64,000 nt of DNA, from assembly GCA_030762175.1 (NCBI GenBank), contig CM060843.1, positions 24,007,501 through 24,071,500 on the forward strand. The letters are read 5' to 3'. Below, piece by piece: positions 60,501-64,000 of this stretch (its first letter is position 1; each line of letters opens with the position of its first letter). The notes under the pieces are model-generated. The model worked only from the letters and a program-made list of their open reading frames with translations, was not told the DNA's origin and did not search any database. This DNA comes from Metallyticus violacea (lineage: Eukaryota > Arthropoda > Insecta > Mantodea > Metallyticidae). The position numbers and the translations under genes are program-made.

Positions 60501-62703
60501 GGGCACACAGACGACACAGCCAGCAACTGAAAACAATAACGATTTTGGTAGGTAACAAAATCAAAGGAAACGTAAGTTGAGATTATTTACATGGGATCCC
60601 GCTGGCATTATGACTGTCGACATCTCGTCCGAAACGCGTACACCGCTCGGCCCGGCAAATGGAATTAATTTAAGAGTGTAACATCGACACAGTTCTATAA
60701 CTACACTGAAAGGCATTAGAGAGAGAGAGAAGGGGGGGGGGAGAGATATGAAGGTATAAATATGTGAATTACTTACTTTTGTACAATTAATTTTGTAGCT
60801 ATTATAGTACATTTCTTTGTTTATTTAATTGGTTGCATTTCAAACAAAACATCAGAAAAAATTACCATTATTTTAATCCACTGATTTCAAAATTGTATGT
60901 ACCAAATTACAAAATATTAATAAATCTTAGCATTTACCTTATCATAATAAACTGAATTTTAAGAGTCCTTGAATACACTGGAATGAATTAAATGTCTTTC
61001 TGTAAAGAGACGTTTACCAGCATTTAAGTTTCTTTATAAATCTTTTGATTTTATCCCCAGTTGATGTTATGTTAACACCATGCCGTTACGTCGGTCCTGG
61101 GGGTGTAGCGGTTACCATACTTGCCTCCTATACCCAAGATCGTAGGTTCGAACCCGGCCAGGACCGATGGATTTTTTCGGGCATAAAAATCGTAAAAATT
61201 CTTAAGTATGGCTTCCTTCGGAAGGGAAGTAAAGCCGTGGGTCCCGTGTCGTACATTTACGACACGAAAAAGAACCTCAAGCCTGAAAGAGGAGCCTCTG
61301 AGCAAAATTTGTCGGCCTTTTCACGTTGAAACTGACTTGAATGGGACGCTGATGACCTGAGCTGTTAAAGAGCGTCCATAAATCAATAAAAAAAAACATG
61401 CCGTTACAAGCCGTGTAACAATTCGAAAATATCAACAAGCAGGTGAAAGCGTCCATTCTATGTGCATAAAGTTATTACTGCTGCATCATGATGGTAAGGG
61501 ATTAAAGTACTAGAAATGACATTTACACATGGAATTATTTCGTGCAGAGCTCCCGCATGATAACTTTGCACTTAAATGTGGGAAAGATATAGAACATCTT
61601 GCTCTTGCGCACAGTCTTCTTCTGCAGCAGGGATACTTTTGCATAAAACACTACGCATGTACGTGAGTGAGAAAACGTGAACAGTAAATGTATATACCGT
61701 CTTTAGTTTATGTAACTAGTCGTTTTTAGCTAACAGACACCCAAACAGTTTACTAGAATGCGATATGCAGTTTAGTTTACATGATGTTCCGTTGTTTGCT
61801 TATTTGAAGACGCTCTGTAACATCTCAGGTCATCAGCGTCATGATGTTCCGGCAGTAGTACGAAAGGTCCTTGTCATAACTGGTAGACGTAGGCTGATGG
61901 GCTTACACCCGGTGGCAGCAAAGAATAATGACAATACAGCTATTATTTATAAGGAAAAGCTTAAAAAAGAAACCAGTTTACATAACTAAATATATGCCAA
62001 CCTAGAATTAAGTGAACCAATCTAATATAAATACATGTCGAATTAACTTTTAACATATTTACGTGCCAATTAATTTAATTAAATACTTTTTACCTAACTA
62101 AAACATGTCAATCAAAGTTCCTTCTCTAATTGGTTTATAAATCACTAGCGCGAATGAGCGAAGTTGTCATAATCATAGATAGGCCCATTGACCATGCAGA
62201 ACCCTTCGGCATCGGGAACATCATATAAACAATCTCACTGTATTGACTTTTGTTTTCCTTCTTATAAGCTTTTCCAAAAATTAATGTGATAAAATGTCAA
62301 AGTTATTGGTTCCTTCATAATGCAATACTTGCCAGCTAATCATAAAGTACTGGGCGAATAACCAGAAAGTGAAAGGAGATTTGTTTTTATTGCTACAACT
62401 TTCGACAAATTTAAATTATTCATCACTCATCACACAGTCAACTATTGTAGTGTCTTCAGAAAGTGTCTGTTTTCAGATCTGGAAGAAGGCGACGATGAAG
62501 AATACGACGACAACTGGGGTCCGCTCATCCTGATGGGCATGACTGCACTTAACGCTACCATGGGCTTAGGAGGGAGCGATCCCTTCTCACCCTCCGATGT
62601 GCCTCTCATATCCGTATTACCTCCCACACCGGATACTCACCATAGCGGCGATTTTCAATGGGACGACGCAGATCTGGGCTCTCCCGAGACGGCAAGTACA
62701 TAA
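22953..62703 (+). CDS. DH-PH Rho guanine nucleotide exchange factor (11 exons, 5' incomplete)
   Basis: Overview of the gene model. Exons: 22953-23132, 26388-26480, 27900-28067, 30054-30155, 32951-33064, 37562-37772, 39321-39507, 40718-40832, 55190-55471, 60292-60547, 62477-62703. All junction phases agree, giving 644 codons plus TAA. Residues about 1-215 form the DH (RhoGEF) domain, which catalyses GDP/GTP exchange on Rho-family GTPases. Residues about 225-352 form the PH domain. Residues 353-644 are a mostly disordered tail with Ser/Pro, poly-Pro (9), poly-Asn (8) and acidic stretches. The DH begins at the first exon seen, so N-terminal exons are missing. The true 5' end, promoter and orthology are not determined. 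I do not recognise the exact subfamily and give no symbol. Confidence 0.85.
23133..23670. other. RhoGEF intron 1, 5' part
   Basis: No element recognised. A run of ten C lies at 23551-23560. Confidence 0.55.
23679..24000 (-). mobile_element. SINE family B, near full-length, with (AT)n tail
   Basis: The minus strand runs from the tRNA-like head near 24000 (GGTGATCTAGTGGTAATCAT, B-box-like ACGGTTTCAATTC) through the family B body (GGATTTTTTCGGGCGTAAAA, ...GGGTCCCGTGTCGTACATTT) to the tail CTGAGCTGTTAAAGAGCCTC. The 3' end is an (AT)n run at about 23680-23713 rather than poly-A. The 8-bp duplication CGTTAACA lies at 23671-23678 and 24001-24008. It is in RhoGEF intron 1, antisense to the gene. Confidence 0.9.
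24009..24960. other. RhoGEF intron 1, middle part
   Basis: AT-rich, nothing recognised. Confidence 0.55.
25027..25734 (-). pseudogene. mariner transposase, catalytic part
   Basis: 235 codons. Visible motifs are TGDET (first Asp), LLHDNAPVHTA (second Asp) and YSLDLVPNDYFLF (third Asp). I count 34 residues between the second and third Asp, so DD34D. The family-typical YSPDLAPSDY has become YSLDLVPNDY, but the catalytic triad is intact. The N-terminal part (25795-26082) is in a different frame, so about 60 bp between them contain a frame break or stop. An 11-C tract (25093-25103) encodes the Gly run near the C terminus. Confidence 0.92.
25795..26082 (-). pseudogene. mariner transposase, N-terminal HTH part
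   Basis: It contains the paired-type DNA-binding region, ending in CAKLFRVGRESIEDEESAGR and PLEVLTPEIIALVEGEIMED. The (G/R)RP-EV motif after the HTH is typical of mariner transposases. It is separated by a frame break from the catalytic part at 25027-25734. Confidence 0.88.
26388..26480 (+). CDS. RhoGEF exon 2: DH domain
   Basis: 31 codons, phase 0 to 0, acceptor GTGCTGATTTCAG, donor AAG|GTGAGT. It encodes LLRLTEDTLEQLIHDD and VQSLGRVYLKK. This is the helix after conserved region 1 (family pattern: ...ll..L......ig..fl). It joins exon 1 as NAEE-LLRL. The acceptor lies only about 145 bp downstream of the mariner end. Confidence 0.88.
26481..26833. other. RhoGEF intron 2, 5' part
   Basis: Nothing recognised. 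Confidence 0.5.
26834..27535 (-). mobile_element. 5'-truncated mariner
   Basis: A minus-strand frame (27054-27524) has KVMARVFWDSHGVVLVDLPL, FHYDNALSHMCGIVATKLYD and PPYSPDLAPSDYFLFPDLKK. It has the second and third catalytic Asp but lacks the N-terminal half and the first Asp. The 3' terminal repeat GGGCTTTCTAAAAGTTCTCG begins near 26838. It is a different subfamily from 24961-26242 because both motifs and spacing residues differ. It lies in RhoGEF intron 2. Confidence 0.85.
27536..27899. other. RhoGEF intron 2, 3' part
   Basis: Nothing recognised; ends in the acceptor TTTGCTTGTGTAG. Confidence 0.55.
27900..28067 (+). CDS. RhoGEF exon 3: DH domain core
   Basis: 56 codons, phase 0 to 0. It encodes LSTAYRRYFAGLKKADCLLA, then FMRIINEPPVPRRRPDLTAF and IHKPLE. 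These are DH conserved regions 2 and 3 (Y..Y..n...a...l.......F......P......L...L..P.qr). In this protein the usual PVQR motif reads KPLEHF across the exon 3/4 junction. The donor is GAG|GCAAGC, a GC-type donor. A GT donor six bases later (AGC|GTCAAT) would also keep frame and add Ala-Ser, but it matches the donor consensus poorly. Confidence 0.88.
28068..30053. other. RhoGEF intron 3 (GC-AG)
   Basis: It begins GCAAGC and ends TATATGTTTCAG. No transposable element recognised. The open frame 28830-29171 (113 codons) has no motif or family resemblance that I can see. Confidence 0.6.
30054..30155 (+). CDS. RhoGEF exon 4: DH domain
   Basis: 34 codons, phase 0 to 0, acceptor ATATGTTTCAG, donor CAG|GTAAAA. 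It encodes HFRDILKLLQTILIYTKVSE and EDYPSLSRVVQELQ. This is the long DH helix containing the family pattern RY.lLL..ll..t....dy..l..al..i. A clean, short exon. Confidence 0.88.
30480..31400 (+). pseudogene. DUF4817-type transposase relic split by a SINE
   Basis: The N-terminal HTH part is well preserved (30500-30770: VRRQFIDRFPAVRAPHIKTV, RVLTEEKLDDIGEKFER, KKSLRKLAHGF). After the SINE A insertion (about 30840-31076) the reading resumes with remnants of the catalytic domain near 31160-31300: GETWFYLYGM, from DEAWF.L.G, and in other frames CCSAEKPDLVHEMSLYAQ. This belongs to the same superfamily as 13170-14181 but a different subfamily. It is in RhoGEF intron 4, same orientation as the gene. 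Confidence 0.7.
30840..31076 (-). mobile_element. SINE family A nested in a transposase relic
   Basis: On the minus strand the head near 31076 reads CGTCACGGGTGGCCGAGGTC, with B box GGGATTCGATTCCCTCC. The body contains CAAACGCTGGGGAAATACTC and the family tail GGTGCCTCAGCAATAAACTC. No poly-A and no clear duplication was found. Confidence 0.85.
31401..31975. other. RhoGEF intron 4, no element recognised
   Basis: Nothing supported. The small open frame 31717-31917 has no motif. Confidence 0.5.
31976..32270 (-). mobile_element. SINE family A with an internal poly-A block
   Basis: The minus strand runs from the head near 32265 (CGGCCGAGGTCCTTAAGGCG, B box GGGTTCGAATCCTGCC) through the family A body to ATGTATCAACAGTATCCATC. 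Then come 40 consecutive A (T at 31994-32033 on the plus strand), then CGGGCGTTAAACACTGTTCA. In the copy at 19834-20121 the same CGGGCATTAAACACC lies directly before the terminal poly-A. Here the long A run is internal instead. Confidence 0.88.
32271..32950. other. RhoGEF intron 4, 3' end
   Basis: AT-rich, nothing recognised. It ends in the acceptor CACGTGTTCTCAG. Confidence 0.55.
32951..33064 (+). CDS. RhoGEF exon 5: end of DH domain
   Basis: 38 codons, phase 0 to 0, donor AAG|GTAAAT. It encodes GLMEPEVEGRPLLTLQDLES and RLVFTRCK. It forms the last DH helix and the linker into the PH domain. Joined to exon 6 it reads LVFTRCK-PFVLSAPGRQW, matching the usual DH-PH linker ending in PGR. Confidence 0.86.
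33065..34689. other. RhoGEF intron 5, 5' part, with a possible short alternative exon
   Basis: No transposable element recognised. At 33625-33678 an acceptor-like TTTTGTTTTGTGGGTAG is followed, in the phase of exon 5, by 17 codons (DVRKARLVTELGKLRIK) and TAA. AATAAA overlaps the end (33669-33674). This could be a premature terminal exon or chance. Confidence 0.3.
34690..35574 (+). mobile_element. mariner relic, degenerate
   Basis: The plus strand keeps scattered pieces: FTSFQSREQTA (after the first Asp, HF.PESK), LPAHTTVTGQYHT, MLQYDNVRQYIAHFAELLKS (HDNA box with changes), VPHPPYSPNLAHCDFFPFPK and AVMKATEAILKDLSKSRFAE. The 3' end reads ...GCCCTCGTA, a mariner-like terminus, next to TA. A C-rich tract lies at 34901-34913. 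Inactive. Confidence 0.75.
35575..36872. other. RhoGEF intron 5, middle part
   Basis: No mobile element recognised. It contains the exon-like segment 35888-36007, listed separately. A purine-rich stretch at 36600-36870 has no clear frame. Confidence 0.5.
35888..36007 (+). other. Candidate alternative terminal exon of the RhoGEF
   Basis: After a good acceptor (TTTTATTTACTTTAACAG) there are 39 open codons and TAG. They are in phase 0, which is the phase at which exon 5 ends. The peptide is MYPQHNASPVRMCQSPASSM, then GKLASHSYSHNFDQQ: Ser/His/Pro-rich and unlike the flanking AT-rich intron. If used after exon 5 it would give a DH protein without a PH domain. An internal donor CCT|GTGAGG at 35927 could instead make a 39-nt cassette exon. 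No transcript evidence is available here. Confidence 0.35.
36873..37492. repeat. Non-autonomous DNA element with about 24-bp inverted ends
   Basis: The left end GTCGTCCATTTGTTTGGGCT and the right end GAAGCCCAAACAAATGGATGAC (written in two parts: GAAGCCCAAA, CAAATGGATGAC) are inverted repeats, 620 bp overall. The interior shows no coding sequence. The flanks do not show a clear target duplication. It ends only 69 bp before RhoGEF exon 6. Confidence 0.65.
37562..37772 (+). CDS. RhoGEF exon 6: linker and first half of PH domain
   Basis: 70 codons plus one base, phase 0 to 1, acceptor TGGTTTCTTATTTTAG, donor AGAG|GTAACT. It encodes PFVLSAPGRQWIFGGDLSRV (linker and first PH strand), RPFWALLFTDMLLFAKVSRD (the 'lfL.dLLlfa' strand typical of PH domains after DH) and FITEEPLSLLNVTQAFFNIR. 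GC- and CG-rich compared with the flanking introns, as expected for an exon under selection. Confidence 0.9.
37773..39320. other. RhoGEF intron 6
   Basis: No family-level repeat identified. ATTTCATCTCATTTCATTTT near 38429-38448 resembles a retroelement tail, but nothing upstream confirms it. It ends in the acceptor TTTTGTATTGCAG. Confidence 0.5.
39321..39507 (+). CDS. RhoGEF exon 7: second half of PH domain
   Basis: It completes the split codon GCT (Ala) from exon 6, then 61 codons and two bases (phase 1 to 2). Donor AAAT|GTAAGT. It encodes NEFRLQVDGGAVGTDSPAPG (a strand followed by a long flexible insert), then RRRTIALRAPTAELKAVWQN and LIQRQ, the last PH strand and C-terminal helix with the near-invariant Trp. 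The insert between strands is larger than in many PH domains. Confidence 0.9.
39508..40717. other. RhoGEF intron 7
   Basis: AT-rich; CG dinucleotides become scarce from here to about 55 kb. Nothing recognised. It ends in the acceptor TGCATTTTTACAG. Confidence 0.55.
40718..40832 (+). CDS. RhoGEF exon 8: start of the low-complexity tail
   Basis: One base completing the codon ATC (Ile), then 38 codons, ending in phase 0 at CAG|GTGTGT. It encodes IYLNTTRGGTPVSSPLDSPD and PPTTLSVATLDSFSLRRQ. Ser/Thr/Pro-rich with several S/T-P sites. The frame stays open past the donor for 34 more codons to TAA at 40935-40937, so an unspliced form would end with a short Pro/Ser-rich tail. Confidence 0.82.
40833..50471. 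other. RhoGEF intron 8, CpG-poor AT-rich part
   Basis: Nearly 10 kb without a recognisable gene or element. I count only three CG dinucleotides in 42961-44040. An (AAT)n array is at about 48543-48594. A short inverted repeat near 48252-48330 (AAGCTTTCAGCCATCTTTA versus TAAAGATGGCCAAAAGCTT) is too weak to classify. Confidence 0.6.
48543..48594. repeat. (AAT)n microsatellite
   Basis: About 17 tandem AAT units inside RhoGEF intron 8. Confidence 0.95.
50472..50516 (-). mobile_element. Minimal SINE-B insertion (45 bp tail only)
   Basis: Only the last part of family B is present, TTTATTTATGGACACTCTTT on to CAGGTCATCAGCGT. It is flanked by an 11-bp duplication TGACTGAAGAT (50461-50471) and TGGCTGAAGAT (50517-50527) with one mismatch. 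It starts, in SINE sense, at exactly the same base as the insertion at 61792-61839. Confidence 0.85.
50528..50630. other. Spacer between SINE and MITE
   Basis: Nothing recognised. Confidence 0.5.
50631..50760. repeat. Deleted copy of the fold-back MITE at 589-810
   Basis: Right part TGCATAATTCAACAGTAAGT, then GGAGCATAAGATTATC and TTGACTCACTAG, matches the right arm of 721-810. The left part is reduced to TATGTTCTTAATCATTTAGT GAGTCAATTTGA. Outer ends form an inverted repeat of about 35 bp. Confidence 0.85.
50761..51514. other. RhoGEF intron 8, continued
   Basis: AT-rich, nothing recognised. Confidence 0.55.
51526..51779 (-). mobile_element. SINE family B, 5'-truncated in the tRNA head
   Basis: The minus strand from the B box (GCGGGTTCGAACCCGGCCAG near 51775) through the family body to the tail GAGATGTTAAAGAGCGTCCA and poly-A (T run 51526-51537). 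The 11-bp duplication ATATGTAGCAA is at 51515-51525 and 51780-51790. CG sites are intact, so it is young, although it lies in a CpG-poor intron. Confidence 0.92.
51791..55189. other. RhoGEF intron 8, 3' part
   Basis: AT-rich. It contains a 35-bp tandem duplication at 52869-52938 and a pair of inverted segments (TTTAGTGACACTTATA near 53258, TATAAGTGTCACCAAA near 53355) that may be ends of an old MITE. No coding sequence supported. The acceptor is CCTGTTGCCTGCAG. Confidence 0.55.
52869..52938. repeat. 35-bp direct tandem duplication
   Basis: AGATCTCTCTACATAGAGTT followed by AAAATTTAACTATT occurs twice head to tail, with at most one difference at the end. A recent local duplication. Confidence 0.9.
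55190..55471 (+). CDS. RhoGEF exon 9: poly-proline and helical tail segment
   Basis: 94 codons, phase 0 to 0, acceptor TTGCCTGCAG, donor CAA|GTTAGT. It starts GTQ followed by nine Pro encoded mainly by CCG repeats, then SSSQPSAAPAIGGGASRRQL and DELIEHKCRQLGKS, a predicted helix with basic residues. After that come LAQWMKGQLGAAAPQTPDEE and PEVWSPETLRRRSEQLQ. The Pro run could bind SH3, WW or EVH1 domains (family knowledge, not shown). If unspliced, a stop follows after four codons. CpG-rich against the preceding intron. Confidence 0.85.
55472..55737. other. RhoGEF intron 9, 5' end
   Basis: Nothing recognised. Confidence 0.5.
55738..56935 (-). mobile_element. mariner, degenerate, same family as 24961-26242
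   Basis: Terminal repeats GAGGTTCGATCCGTAAGTTT CCGGCCTG (left) and GGCCAGAAACTTACGAACCG (right) resemble the ends of the 24961 element. Minus-strand remnants are MGRESLKDDPYGNRLVDVLT and EVLSNRYPKTKEITAILGL (HTH, 56433-56627), and AIKGKRREKLSRRVG and SYFSDYYLFSKRKVEVRDS (catalytic part, 55920-56120). Only six C remain at the homopolymer site (55865-55870). In RhoGEF intron 9, antisense to the gene. Confidence 0.85.
56936..57588. other. RhoGEF intron 9, no element recognised
   Basis: Nothing supported. Confidence 0.5.
57589..57830. repeat. Fold-back MITE, about 40-bp arms
   Basis: The left arm TAAAATTTCGAGCCCTTGTT ...GAAACTTTTAAAGAG and the right arm CTCTTTAAAAGTTTCACGAG ...GGGCTCGAAATTTTA are imperfect inverted repeats around a non-coding centre, 242 bp in all. 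TA occurs at both outer ends, so a TA target duplication (Tc1/mariner-type MITE) is possible. Confidence 0.75.
57835..58907. repeat. Non-autonomous DNA element with 29-bp inverted ends
   Basis: The left end TATCCAGGGTCCTATTCCAT AAAAGTATG pairs with the right end CATACTTTTGTGGAACAGAG TCCAGGATA, with about six mismatches. The right part carries three repeats of TTTGTGGAACA(G/A)A (near 58750, 58814, 58886). The interior is non-coding. A perfect stem AGAATCGA/TCGATTCT lies at 58264-58284. It is four bases from the MITE at 57589-57830. Confidence 0.6.
58908..60291. other. RhoGEF intron 9, 3' part
   Basis: Nothing recognised with confidence. GAGCCACACTTATGGCGATA at 59048-59067 looks like a transposon end, but no partner was found. 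The acceptor is TTTCCCTTTTCAG. Confidence 0.5.
60292..60547 (+). CDS. RhoGEF exon 10: Ser/Arg-rich, Cys motif, poly-Asn
   Basis: 85 codons plus one base (phase 0 to 1), donor TTTTG|GTAGGT; a second donor, GGTAG|GTAACA, would break phase with exon 11. It encodes KARTLPRRSQSRCEEIEMSD, VSSLSRSRSQTSSDSQVTVK, VCRQCHKTC (C-x2-C-x3-C, possibly metal-binding but too short for a known finger), eight Asn (AAC/AAT repeats) and a Thr/Gln stretch. Typical disordered regulatory tail with many possible phosphorylation sites. Confidence 0.82.
60548..61078. other. RhoGEF intron 10, 5' part
   Basis: A purine tract (GA)n with a G run at 60719-60748. Nothing else recognised. Confidence 0.55.
61090..61396 (+). 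mobile_element. SINE family B, full-length reference copy
   Basis: A tRNA-like head at 61093-61165 has a perfect 8-bp acceptor-type pairing (GGTCCTGG / CCAGGACC), A-box-like TAGCGGTTACC and B box GGTTCGAACCC. It is followed by a body of about 180 nt and the tail GACGCTGATGACCTGAGCTG ...AGCGTCC, then poly-A. The 11-bp duplication CATGCCGTTAC lies at 61079-61089 and 61397-61407. In RhoGEF intron 10, sense orientation. Confidence 0.95.
61408..61779. other. RhoGEF intron 10, no element recognised
   Basis: Nothing supported. Confidence 0.5.
61792..61839 (-). mobile_element. Minimal SINE-B insertion (48 bp tail only)
   Basis: It contains only GAAGACGCTCTGTAACATCT CAGGTCATCAGCGT, the terminal stem-loop part of family B, plus a short A/T-rich end. 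A perfect 12-bp duplication CATGATGTTCCG flanks it (61780-61791, 61840-61851). Confidence 0.9.
61852..62476. other. RhoGEF intron 10, 3' end
   Basis: Nothing recognised; the acceptor is TGTCTGTTTTCAG. Confidence 0.5.
62477..62703 (+). CDS. RhoGEF exon 11: acidic C-terminal segment
   Basis: It completes the split codon G|AT (Asp), then 74 codons and TAA (62701-62703). It encodes DLEEGDDEEYDDNWGPLILM, GMTALNATMGLGGSDPFSPS, DVPLISVLPPTPDTHHSGDF and QWDDADLGSPETAST. The segment GPLILMGMTALNA is hydrophobic and Gly-containing between acidic stretches. The last codons overlap a GC-type donor, ACG|GCAAGT (62692 on). The gene may end here or continue into 62808-62903; I cannot tell which from sequence. 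Confidence 0.8.
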
Positions 62704-62807
62704 CAGTGGTGTTTTCTGTTCCTTCTGTTAGTCTGTTAAGATTTACTACAGAACACATACTTTCATCATAAGTCTCAATCTAAGTGCTCCCTCATGCCAT
62801 TAAACAG

Positions 62808-62903
62808 ATGCCATTCTTTGAACTAGAAAGAGATCTCGATGAGGACAACGAAAAAATTTATGAACACTTTTCTTCAATCTTATATAGTACCTATTTGAAA
62901 TGA
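62808..62903 (+). CDS. Candidate final exon of the RhoGEF
   Basis: After CATGCCATTAAACAG there are 31 codons and TGA: MPFFELERDLDEDNEKIYEH, FSSILYSTYLK. The segment is in phase 0, as needed if exon 11 is spliced at ACG|GCAAGT, which would leave a 116-bp intron. The charged, codon-like composition suggests coding. It could also be chance or an unrelated remnant; no second copy or homologue was recognised. Confidence 0.4.
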   Translation: MPFFELERDLDEDNEKIYEHFSSILYSTYLK

Positions 62904-63027
62904 CGCTGCTATGCAGGTGAAAGTTCAGGATGGAGCGTTCGCGGTGGAGGAGAAATGTGACTGCTACTTGTTGTGCAATGCATGTCGGAACTACATCACA
63001 CCAATCGCATTACATGAATGGTTTTAA

Positions 63028-63150
63028 GGCATCTCCTCGGCATTTGCCATTTATGATGACTGTGGAAAACCAGGAGGACGGTCCTAGGAGGAATCGAACC
63101 TTAGACCTCCCGCTCACAAATCCGCGCCTTAATGACGTCGTGTACCTAGG
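63028..63150 (-). mobile_element. SINE family A, 3'-truncated
   Basis: On the minus strand the head GTCATTAAGGCGCGGATTTG, B box AAGGTTCGATTCCTCC and the body to CAAATGCCGAGGAGATGCC. It is truncated at about the same body position as 16850-16990, without a tail. Confidence 0.82.
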
Positions 63151-64000
63151 ACTTACTTTTACAATGAACGACAGTGAACGAAGCACATTGACACGGTGAG
63201 GCACAAGGTGGGGGTAAAGGCCAAGGAGATCTCCGGACACGCAGCAGAATTTCAGATCAACCGGTTGGTTGATCTGAAAACCGTTTACGGGGCTCTGGTC
63301 AGATCCACGATGACATATGACGCAGAAATCTGGAGGTGGGAGCAAAAGGAGAATGTGGATCAGGTGAGAACGCGTTTTTGAAAGAAATTTTAGGGGAGGG
63401 GTACGGCGAACTGCTCATAATGAAACAATAGGATGTAAATTTAGAGCGGTGAAACACTGACTAAAAATTATTCTGGAGATCAAACTTTAATTAGAGCATT
63501 CTGCTTCAAGGAGCAGAAGGGAACAAGACATGGGCTTTCAAAGTGAGAAAGGGATTAGAAACCATCGGGTTGGGAAATATTTGGACATCAGGCCAAGGTA
63601 ACAGGAGAACTGTATGGAAGAAGAGCAGGAAACGCCTGAAGGATGTAGACAGGCAGCTTACAATCGCGCAATATGGAGAGAAAAACTCGTTAGAAGGTCT
63701 AACGAGGTTAAAATCTGGATGGGGGATAGAGAAGTATATCAAAACAGGGGCCAGACTCATTAAACAGAGACTCGCGTGGTTTAGGCTTGGAGCATGACGG
63801 CAGATCAGAATCTCAGGTGAAAATGAACTGAGAAGTTGCCCTTTATGTGGAGAGAAGAATCAGGTCGCACATCCTGGCGAGCTGTAGCAGCACTGAGATG
63901 TAGAAAAAAAGTTTCTGCCGCCTTCCTTTACTGACACTGTCAGAGGGCAAGGGGCATGCTGGGCTCTGCTGGCAGGCAAGGATGAGGAGCAGATAGGCAA
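63151..64000 (+). mobile_element. LINE 3' region, degenerate, running off the window
   Basis: The plus strand contains TVYGALVRSTMTYDAEIWRW (63280 on; post-RT block S.v.S.m.YGaEiWgW). It is followed in other frames by GLTRLKSGWGIEKYIKTGAR and LAWFRLGA (63543-63797), then ELRSCPLCGEKN, a zinc-knuckle-like C-x2-C start followed by a His. This is the C-terminal end of an insect non-LTR polyprotein. The clade is not determined. Frameshifts make it inactive. Confidence 0.7.

Noticed and set aside
61093..61165. tRNA gene with a perfect acceptor-like stem
   Set aside because: It is the head of SINE B (body, tail, poly-A and target duplications follow), and I could not form a proper anticodon arm.
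1..64000. CRISPR arrays, operons, riboswitches, bacterial features
   Set aside because: No regularly spaced repeats with unique spacers. The window is clearly eukaryotic with introns and retroelements.

Overview
The window looks like AT-rich nuclear DNA of an arthropod, most likely an insect with a large genome. Several observations support this: short exons separated by long introns with GT/GC...AG boundaries, many decayed Tc1/mariner, hAT, RTE and CR1/Jockey-group elements, and tRNA-derived SINEs with target-site duplications. There are no bacterial-style dense genes. The SINE and mariner mixture reminds me of cockroach/termite-type genomes, but I cannot fix the species from sequence alone.

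The only clear host gene lies on the + strand. It is a DH-PH Rho-family guanine nucleotide exchange factor, spread over about 40 kb in 11 exons (22953-62703) whose reading phases all match. The first exon seen already encodes the start of the DH domain, so the 5' end of the gene lies upstream of exon 22953, unrecognised here or outside the window. Exons 1-5 encode the DH domain, exons 6-7 the PH domain, and exons 8-11 a low-complexity tail (Ser/Pro-rich, poly-Pro, poly-Asn, acidic). Spliced coding length in the window is 1935 nt (644 codons plus stop). Intron 3 uses a GC donor. A second GC-type donor sits just before the stop of exon 11 and is followed by a phase-compatible short exon-like ORF.

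Layout: 1-8.2 kb is AT-rich and CpG-poor, with a fold-back MITE, very old SINEs, an RTE fragment and a ZBED-like hAT relic. 8.8-22.9 kb holds a CR1/Jockey-group LINE split by a young SINE, DD41D-type transposase relics, mariner relics and nested SINEs. 22.9-39.5 kb holds exons 1-7 with mariners and SINEs in the introns. 40.8-55.2 kb is one CpG-poor, AT-rich intron with few recognisable elements. 55.2-62.9 kb holds exons 9-11 plus a mariner, two inverted-repeat elements and SINEs. The 3' end of another LINE runs off the right edge.

The most interesting signals are these: (1) two independent, very short SINE insertions cut at exactly the same base, at the foot of a stem-loop in the SINE tail; (2) sharp domains of CpG depletion, with one SINE copy showing CpG-specific decay; (3) GC-AG splicing and candidate alternative terminal exons in the RhoGEF gene.
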